A stretch of 64,000 nt of DNA, taken from NCBI GenBank assembly GCA_947495775.1, contig CANMAQ010000007.1, positions 150,575 to 214,574 of the forward strand, written 5' to 3'. How positions within the stretch are numbered: position 1 is the stretch's first letter; each line of letters opens with the position of its first letter. The translations under genes were made by a program, and so were the position numbers. This stretch comes from Jejuia algarum. GTDB taxonomy: Bacteria; Bacteroidota; Bacteroidia; Flavobacteriales; Flavobacteriaceae. This document shows, piece after piece, positions 58,138 through 64,000 of this stretch. The notes under the pieces were generated by a model, which was not told the DNA's origin, ran no database searches, and worked only from the letters and a program-made list of their open reading frames with translations.

Positions 58138-58163
58138 AAAAAGACTTTTAAACTGTATCTTTA
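58134..58163 (+). promoter_or_regulatory. Palindrome and candidate -7 element before the 1727-aa gene
   Basis: GTTTAAAA and TTTTAAAC (58134-58153) form an 8-bp inverted repeat whose left arm shares four bases with the previous hairpin. TATCTTTA at 58156-58163 is one base off TAnnTTTG and ends 9 bases before the ATG at 58173. The toxin gene may have its own promoter. Confidence 0.4.
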
Positions 58164-58172
58164 TAACGTTAG

Positions 58173-61100
58173 ATGATGAAAAAGTACCACATACTCATAG
58201 CATTATTATTAGTCATGTACACGGCAAGTGCGCAACGTTTTCCCGTAAGAATCATTCCTACGGTTAACCCACCAGCACCCGTTAATTTTTATAATTACGC
58301 TGATGGTACGACGCTTAATAGCCCTTTACGCGTACAATTGTTACTAGGGGATTTAGCGATCTCTAACCGACAAATACGTCTAAAAGTTGCTTTTGAAGGG
58401 AATGGTATTCGTTTTGAGAGTACCGATAATGTGATTGGTGCAGCTCCCTTGTTTATAGATGGGGGAACGCCTTTATTACTAACCAATGCCGATTTAGCGC
58501 CTTATTTTGAGTTGCAAAATTTACAAGGCATTAGCCCCAGACGTTATGGTCAAGTTATTCCTGAAGGGAACTACCAATTTTGTTTTGAAGTCTTTGATGT
58601 GGCCAGAGGCGTGCAATTAGGAGAACGCACCTGCGCCTCAACATTTATATTTAATAACGACCCTCCTTTTCTTAATTTACCTGTAGATGGAGCTAATATA
58701 GAGCCTAAACCCGTAGATAACATTGTATTTCAATGGACACCACGACACATTAATGTGAGTAATGTGGAGTACGAGTTTAGCCTGGTAGAAATTTGGGATA
58801 ATAGTGTAGACCCACAAACCGCATTTTTAACCTCGCCGCCCATTTACCAAGTAACCACAAGAGCTACGAGTTTAGTGTATGGGCCAGCCCAACCGCTTTT
58901 GCTAAATAACAAGCGCTATGCGTGGCAGGTACAAGCGAAAGCTTTAAGAGGAGCAGAGGAAATAGGACTGTTTCGAAATGATGGTAAGAGTGAGGTTTTT
59001 TGGTTTAGTAAAACAGAAACCTGTGGGACGCCAAAAAATATCTCTGGAGAACCCAAAGGCCTTTCTAAAATGAATGTGTTTTGGGACGAAGACCCTAATG
59101 TTTTTAGTGAATATACCATAGCCTATCGTGAGAAAGACCGTCCTAACGCCAGATGGTTTACCAAACGAACCAATGCCGGTTGGGCTACCGTTTGGGACTT
59201 AAAACCCAATACCACCTACGAATACAAGGTAAAAGGCAAATGTACTTTTCAATACGGGGCGTATAGTAACACTCAAGAATTGCGAACAGCAGCGGCAGAA
59301 GATGAGACCGCCAATTACAATTGTGGTATTGTACCCGATGAAGTCGCAATCACTAACCGTCAAGGTCACTCTAATCTCCTTATAGGCGACCGCATTACCG
59401 CAGGTGATTTTGTGATTACGCTTACCGATATTACTAGCGAAGCCAATGGGGTGATTTCTGGAAGTGGTTTTGTACGTGTGCCTTATTTTGAATTTGCGCG
59501 TTTTGGTGTGGTGTTTAATAATATTTTAGTGAATACAGACTACCAATTAGCTGAAGGTGAAATTGTAACGTTGTATGATCCTGTATTTGGGGAGAATGCA
59601 GAGCTGGTGGTGGATATAAATACAAATGTAGGTAAGGGCATTAATGGTGATAAGGGAGAAATAAAAGAGGTTACATTAGATTTTGTCATTGAGAAGATCA
59701 CTATTAATGAGTTTGGAGCTATTGTAGTAACAGGTACCAATGGGGAAGAACATATTATTCCTGGTGGAAAAGATGTTACCATTGTAGATAAAGAGGGAAC
59801 ACCATGGACGGTATCAGAGAATGGGGAGATTACTAAAGGCGAGAGTGCTCAAGGCGGAAAAGCAACACCAAATAACACCCAAGGCATTAGTGCTAGTGGT
59901 GTTACACAAATAACGGCTAAAGGTGTAAGAGTAACGTTTAACAATAGTGGTTTTTACTACTATGATGGCATACCTAATCGTGTGGCTGATAAATTGACAG
60001 CTGTATACGACTACCTGCCTATAAATGAGGGCGGGGAATATGCTGTGCCTTATAAAGTGATATCGAATATACCAAGTCATGAGAACGATATCATAACAGC
60101 AACAGTAACCTTTACAGATAATAGTAGCACCAAAGAAGATATCATCTTTAAAACCAAAGACGGCATAAAAGTAAATGCCACGTGGGAGGGCAACACGGCG
60201 ACCTTACAATTGCAACAAAAATTTGACTATGCTGTAGAAGACATATTGGCGACCGTAAAACCTAAAGACAGTACTGGGCAATATACCGTTGCAGGGGTGT
60301 TTAAACACGTCCACCTTGCTGCACAAGAGCTGAAAGCGATAGATATTACACTAGTGCCAGTACAACGTAATGCAATAAGTGCTAACATAAAAGCACAAAT
60401 AAACGCTATTTATAACAAAGCAGGCGCCGATTTTAACATCACTATAGACCCGCCTTTAGATATTAGCAAAGCTGATTGGAATTTAGACGGGAATGACACT
60501 GTAGATGTAGGCGATAGCAGTCTGTTGGCACAATACACCGAAGAAGAACGTGCCATATTTAGATATTATAAAAGCCAACGTACTTATGATAGCAAGCGCT
60601 ATTACATATTTGTACTAGGTGAAACAATGCTTCCATCTAAAACCATAGAAGGGTTTATGCCACTAGGCCGGCAGTATGGCTTTGTGTTTAACCCAAGTAA
60701 CCTAGCAAAAACCATAGCCCACGAATTGGGGCATGGCGTATTTGGGTTACAGCACCCGTGGGATACTTATAATTTTGAGCCAGGCCAAACCGATTGGCTT
60801 ATGGATAACAGTCCTAATGGTACAGCTTTAAACCATATGGACTGGGAACAAATGCATTCTGGAGGTATAAATATCTATGCGTTTCAGGATGATGAGGATG
60901 GGGAGTTTGAACCTTGGACACATTTACAAGGTTTAATTGTTGAAAATTTTGAAGGATACGAAAACTTAAATAAAGTCTTTATTGATGAGACAGGAGCTCT
61001 TGTTAAATTACCTGCGGAAGCAAGAGATTTTTCGTTTTATAGAGGATACTTGATTGGTTTTACTATAAACAACGAGCGGTGGATATCCTTTGGAGTAAGA

Positions 61101-63356
61101 AAAAAAGATAAATATAAAGGTTTTTATAAAGATGTTGTAGAGAAAGAAAATGGGACGTACAGCCTAACCAGTAACAACAAACCGTATATATTTAATCTTC
61201 CAATAGAGCAAAATGATGATGTATTCTTTGTTTTAAAACCAAAGGAAGAAGGTAGTTGTGTGCCTTCTGATATTTATAAGGCTGTATCCTCAACTTCGAT
61301 ACAAAGTAATACTTCACATATAGACCAAAAAATTATTAGTTCTACAGACCTAATTAATGAAAATGGTTTTATAAGTGCTATAGAAAATTTTGGTACAAAT
61401 GATAATAAACTAAATTGTTTACCAAGCCGAACAAGAGAGTTTTTCAAATTTGTAATAGAACATAACAATTCCTATAATAATGTATTAACAGAAGAAGAGG
61501 AAAATGCACTATTCAATGAACTTGTAAAATATAAAAACATACATATTCAAGGTTTAGATGGTAATATTCCGTCGGCACCATATGCTAGTATTACCTTTAA
61601 TGAGATGCTTAATTATGGGGTTAATGAGTTGGTTGCTAATTTAAAGGAAAATGAAAATAGAATCTTAGAAGAGCTTAAAGATGTTCTTCTGGTAATCACC
61701 ATGGAAGATTACGAGCTTATAAGAGACGTATATGATATTTATAATACAAACGCAGCTATAGATAAAAATTGTACGTTTTTTGAGCATACTAGTCAACTCT
61801 TTCAAGATAATCCAAACCCATCATCGTCTGAAAAATATATTGCCATTGCAAAAGACGTTTATGAAGTTGCTAATTTAAACGAATTTTTCGAAGGCTTATC
61901 TTGTTTGTTAGGTAAGGCTATAATTCCTGAAAAATATTATAATAAAAATAGGCTTGATTTTACAGGATTAAACCTAGAAAATAATTTCCAACAGCAACTC
62001 GCCCTTGTTGGTTTCCCTAGTGATGTGAGTAATAACTTATCAGATTTTATTACTTTTTATCAAGATGCAGGTATGGCTTGTGGCTGTGGTGCATGGAACT
62101 CTGCTATAGATGCAATAAAAGGTTTACCTGATTTAGCGGCAATGTTAAGCACACATCCAGAAGATGTTTACAATGCAATAACAGGGTTGTTTAGAGATAA
62201 TAATGGCGACCTAGCAAGTAAAGGCTTTTTAGAAGGTACTATAGAAGCATTAAAAGCACATCATGGTTTTCATAATGGTAATATAGTAGATGAGTATGAG
62301 GTTGCTTACAGTGTATGTTATGATGCCGTATTTGTTTTAAGTTTATATGTAGGTGTTGGAGAGGTAAAGGCATTAGCCCAAGCAGGATCTTTTGCAAAGC
62401 GCATAGCTATCTTAAAAGGTATTGTTAAAAATATACCTAAATCTGCCATAGGTAGCATAAAGAATATTCCAAAAATGCTACAAAAGTTGCCTGAAAATAC
62501 TCAGAAAGTTTTACTTACAATGGCTAATGAAGCCTTGTTACATGCACCTAAAACTTACCTAAAAGCTTTAGATACCCAAATAGCAACATTAGCACTTTAT
62601 ACTAATACCTCAGTTGAGATTGCACGTTTTACAGCAAACGGTTATGTGATAATTTCTGAAGCTTCTAGAGCAGCCCAAGTAAAAAATATTATCTTTACAT
62701 CAGCAGAGGATGTTACGAACTTGGCTGGCGATTCAGGTAAATTAGTTTTATTTACAGATGAAGGAGGTGAAGTTTTTGCAAAGATAGTTGATGATTTGGT
62801 TAACGCTGGGGGTGATTTACTAAATTCGTCGGGTAAGTTTATTGATGATATACTAGAAGCTGATTATGCGAAATACTTAACTAGAAAGTCTAGTCAAGGT
62901 AAACCACCAAGAAATCGTTTAGATTGGAAAGAAGCTAGAGATTATTGGCTAAATGATTCTCCATTAGCAAGAGGAAATAATTTTAATAAAAAAGCTTGGA
63001 AAGAGGAATGGTATCCAGCTTGGGAGGTTCGTTTAGACAATGGTAAATTTATTGATGGTTATAATCCGTTTACTAAAGAAATAGTTTCAAGAAAAGCTAC
63101 AGAATTAGTAGATATTCAAGAATCTACGTTTATCAAATATTTAGATGAGCTTAAAACTAAATATGCTCCCCCAAGAACAATTACAACTAAGAAGCAAGGC
63201 GCTATATATGACCAATTAAGAACAAATCCCGAATTGCCTTTAGACTCTAAACTTATTTTAGAAATACCAGAATCAAATGCTAATTTTTCAGGTTTAGCTA
63301 AATACAGAAAAATAGCAGAAGAGAAAGGAATAATTTTAAGATTAAAACCAGAATAA
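58173..63356 (+). CDS. Polymorphic toxin protein: fibronectin-III, metzincin-type protease domain, C-terminal toxin domain
   Basis: 1727 aa. Signal peptide ending TASAQ (21). Beta-rich N-terminal region, then fibronectin-III-like modules to about residue 371. A beta domain follows (about 380-720) ending in a conserved-looking core, AGVFKHVHLAAQE at 707-719. Residues of about 730-905 are a metzincin-like zinc peptidase with HELGHGVFGLQH at 850-861 (HExxHxxGxxH); before it DWNLDGNDTVDVGD resembles a dockerin-type calcium loop. The middle is helical with a hydrophobic stretch near 1385-1400. The final domain (about 1565-1727) has the sequence IDGYNPFTKEIVSRK and no similarity to the rest; it is likely the toxin tip. 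No T9SS domain is present. GC content falls from about 48% near the protease to about 27-30% further on by hand count. The architecture matches polymorphic toxins; toxin chemistry is not known. Confidence 0.85.
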   Translation: MMKKYHILIALLLVMYTASAQRFPVRIIPTVNPPAPVNFYNYADGTTLNSPLRVQLLLGDLAISNRQIRLKVAFEGNGIRFESTDNVIGAAPLFIDGGTPLLLTNADLAPYFELQNLQGISPRRYGQVIPEGNYQFCFEVFDVARGVQLGERTCASTFIFNNDPPFLNLPVDGANIEPKPVDNIVFQWTPRHINVSNVEYEFSLVEIWDNSVDPQTAFLTSPPIYQVTTRATSLVYGPAQPLLLNNKRYAWQVQAKALRGAEEIGLFRNDGKSEVFWFSKTETCGTPKNISGEPKGLSKMNVFWDEDPNVFSEYTIAYREKDRPNARWFTKRTNAGWATVWDLKPNTTYEYKVKGKCTFQYGAYSNTQELRTAAAEDETANYNCGIVPDEVAITNRQGHSNLLIGDRITAGDFVITLTDITSEANGVISGSGFVRVPYFEFARFGVVFNNILVNTDYQLAEGEIVTLYDPVFGENAELVVDINTNVGKGINGDKGEIKEVTLDFVIEKITINEFGAIVVTGTNGEEHIIPGGKDVTIVDKEGTPWTVSENGEITKGESAQGGKATPNNTQGISASGVTQITAKGVRVTFNNSGFYYYDGIPNRVADKLTAVYDYLPINEGGEYAVPYKVISNIPSHENDIITATVTFTDNSSTKEDIIFKTKDGIKVNATWEGNTATLQLQQKFDYAVEDILATVKPKDSTGQYTVAGVFKHVHLAAQELKAIDITLVPVQRNAISANIKAQINAIYNKAGADFNITIDPPLDISKADWNLDGNDTVDVGDSSLLAQYTEEERAIFRYYKSQRTYDSKRYYIFVLGETMLPSKTIEGFMPLGRQYGFVFNPSNLAKTIAHELGHGVFGLQHPWDTYNFEPGQTDWLMDNSPNGTALNHMDWEQMHSGGINIYAFQDDEDGEFEPWTHLQGLIVENFEGYENLNKVFIDETGALVKLPAEARDFSFYRGYLIGFTINNERWISFGVRKKDKYKGFYKDVVEKENGTYSLTSNNKPYIFNLPIEQNDDVFFVLKPKEEGSCVPSDIYKAVSSTSIQSNTSHIDQKIISSTDLINENGFISAIENFGTNDNKLNCLPSRTREFFKFVIEHNNSYNNVLTEEEENALFNELVKYKNIHIQGLDGNIPSAPYASITFNEMLNYGVNELVANLKENENRILEELKDVLLVITMEDYELIRDVYDIYNTNAAIDKNCTFFEHTSQLFQDNPNPSSSEKYIAIAKDVYEVANLNEFFEGLSCLLGKAIIPEKYYNKNRLDFTGLNLENNFQQQLALVGFPSDVSNNLSDFITFYQDAGMACGCGAWNSAIDAIKGLPDLAAMLSTHPEDVYNAITGLFRDNNGDLASKGFLEGTIEALKAHHGFHNGNIVDEYEVAYSVCYDAVFVLSLYVGVGEVKALAQAGSFAKRIAILKGIVKNIPKSAIGSIKNIPKMLQKLPENTQKVLLTMANEALLHAPKTYLKALDTQIATLALYTNTSVEIARFTANGYVIISEASRAAQVKNIIFTSAEDVTNLAGDSGKLVLFTDEGGEVFAKIVDDLVNAGGDLLNSSGKFIDDILEADYAKYLTRKSSQGKPPRNRLDWKEARDYWLNDSPLARGNNFNKKAWKEEWYPAWEVRLDNGKFIDGYNPFTKEIVSRKATELVDIQESTFIKYLDELKTKYAPPRTITTKKQGAIYDQLRTNPELPLDSKLILEIPESNANFSGLAKYRKIAEEKGIILRLKPE

Positions 63357-63363
63357 AGAAATA

Positions 63364-63837
63364 ATGAATAAATCAGATTTGCTTCAATCAAATATTGAAG
63401 AGATATTAATCAATATGGACTTCATCGAAAAATATCAGGTTTTATCTGATAAATTCAAAGAGAGTAATGAAGATTATGTTTTTAATGATAATGATGTTTT
63501 TGATTTATTTAAAACACTAGGTTTTTCAGTAGAAAAACATGAATGGAATCAGTTTTTTACAAATTTTGAAAAATGTAATGATTTTTTGTACAGATTTGGA
63601 TTTACGATTAAGTTTAATATTGTAGAGTTTGACGTAACAATAGTAAGTGAGAGATTTGAAATTAAATCTGGTGGTTCATATGGTCTATTAGTTCAATTAA
63701 TTACTGATTGGAAAAGAACTGTGTCAAAACCTGGTTTTGGCAATCAGACTCAATTAAAGGAGTTGTTGAGAGAAGGTATTAATCTTTTTAATGAAATCAA
63801 AAAAGAGGTTACAGAAAAGTTTTCAGAAACAGTATAG
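63364..63837 (+). CDS. Candidate immunity protein for the 1727-aa toxin
   Basis: 157 aa, no signal peptide, hydrophilic and acidic to neutral, with no motif I recognise. It starts 7 bases after the toxin stop, with AAGAAA just before the ATG. It is very AT-rich (12 of 60 bases G or C at 63481-63540), unlike the core genes. Small cytoplasmic protein immediately after a toxin-domain gene is the standard immunity-gene position. Function is inferred from position only; the protein could instead be an unrelated small gene. Confidence 0.72.
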   Translation: MNKSDLLQSNIEEILINMDFIEKYQVLSDKFKESNEDYVFNDNDVFDLFKTLGFSVEKHEWNQFFTNFEKCNDFLYRFGFTIKFNIVEFDVTIVSERFEIKSGGSYGLLVQLITDWKRTVSKPGFGNQTQLKELLREGINLFNEIKKEVTEKFSETV

Positions 63838-63951
63838 GGTTTAGCTAAAACGCTTTCAACTTCGATAACCGGTGTTTTTAGAAATGTACATTTAGCGGCC
63901 CAAGAGCCCCCCGCTAGCGCTCATTTGTACCTTAAATCCGTATGTTTTTAA
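63838..63951 (+). pseudogene. Decayed fragment of a second toxin core
   Basis: In frame with the immunity gene but after its stop, the stretch reads TGVFRNVHLAAQE, against AGVFKHVHLAAQE at residues 707-719 of the 1727-aa protein (10 of 13 identical). It then diverges (PPASAHLYLKSVCF) and stops at 63951. There is no start codon. It is best explained as a leftover of a duplicated or displaced core. Nothing recognisable follows to the window end. Confidence 0.72.
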
Positions 63952-64000
63952 GAATGGATTGAAAATCATATTTGACATTAAAGTTTTGCTCAAATCTTGT

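Noticed and set aside
62868..63356. PD-(D/E)xK nuclease assignment for the toxin tip
   Set aside because: The Asp, Glu and Lys are present but the E-x4-K spacing does not fit the motif, so I left the class open.
1..64000. tRNA, rRNA, insertion sequence or integrase genes
   Set aside because: None could be recognised; every longer gap was read and holds only the sites listed.

Overview
The window is chromosomal DNA from a member of the Bacteroidota, most likely family Flavobacteriaceae. The evidence is a dcw (division and cell wall) cluster in flavobacterial form, type IX secretion (T9SS) C-terminal sorting domains, SprB repeats, promoters of the Bacteroidota type (TTG, 17-23 bases, TAnnTTTG), a mevalonate-pathway HMG-CoA reductase, and low GC. 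Genus and species cannot be read from it. All calls were made by eye; no searches were run.

1-24.2 kb is ordinary housekeeping. It starts inside a PpiD/SurA-type periplasmic folding factor. Next come a mevalonate-pathway pair on the minus strand, a DPP-IV-type secreted peptidase with a POT peptide transporter (extracellular peptides cut to dipeptides, then imported), and two exported thioredoxin-fold proteins. A minus-strand run follows: surE, a small membrane protein, lpxB, a C40 lipoprotein peptidase and comEC. After it lie a tail-specific protease with an ABC permease, an Ldh-family oxidoreductase, a T9SS-sorted protein, an unknown lipoprotein, a small exported protein, yihA/engB and an alpha/beta hydrolase.

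24.4-40.2 kb is the dcw cluster on the plus strand: mraZ, rsmH, ftsL, ftsI, murE, mraY, murD, ftsW, murG, murC, ftsQ, ftsA, ftsZ. Many junctions overlap and six of the thirteen starts are not ATG. Three 10-bp GTGG repeats upstream of mraZ look like its operator. A hairpin terminator follows ftsZ.

40.5-63.9 kb is an accessory island of giant exported proteins on the plus strand. In order it encodes a 1552-aa beta-rich protein, a fibronectin-III protein, a 2246-aa SprB-repeat adhesin with a T9SS sorting domain, an outer-membrane-type protein with a helical tail, and a lipoprotein with Rhs/YD-like repeats. Then come a 1727-aa protein (signal peptide, fibronectin-III, metzincin-type HELGHGVFGLQH zinc site, hydrophobic stretch, small variable C-terminal domain) and, 7 bases on, a small AT-rich gene. 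This reads as a polymorphic toxin and immunity pair next to a candidate surface or export apparatus. Straight after the immunity gene is a decayed fragment matching a core segment of the toxin protein (10 of 13 residues), the kind of scar left when toxin tips are exchanged. The island is the best candidate here for an undescribed system.
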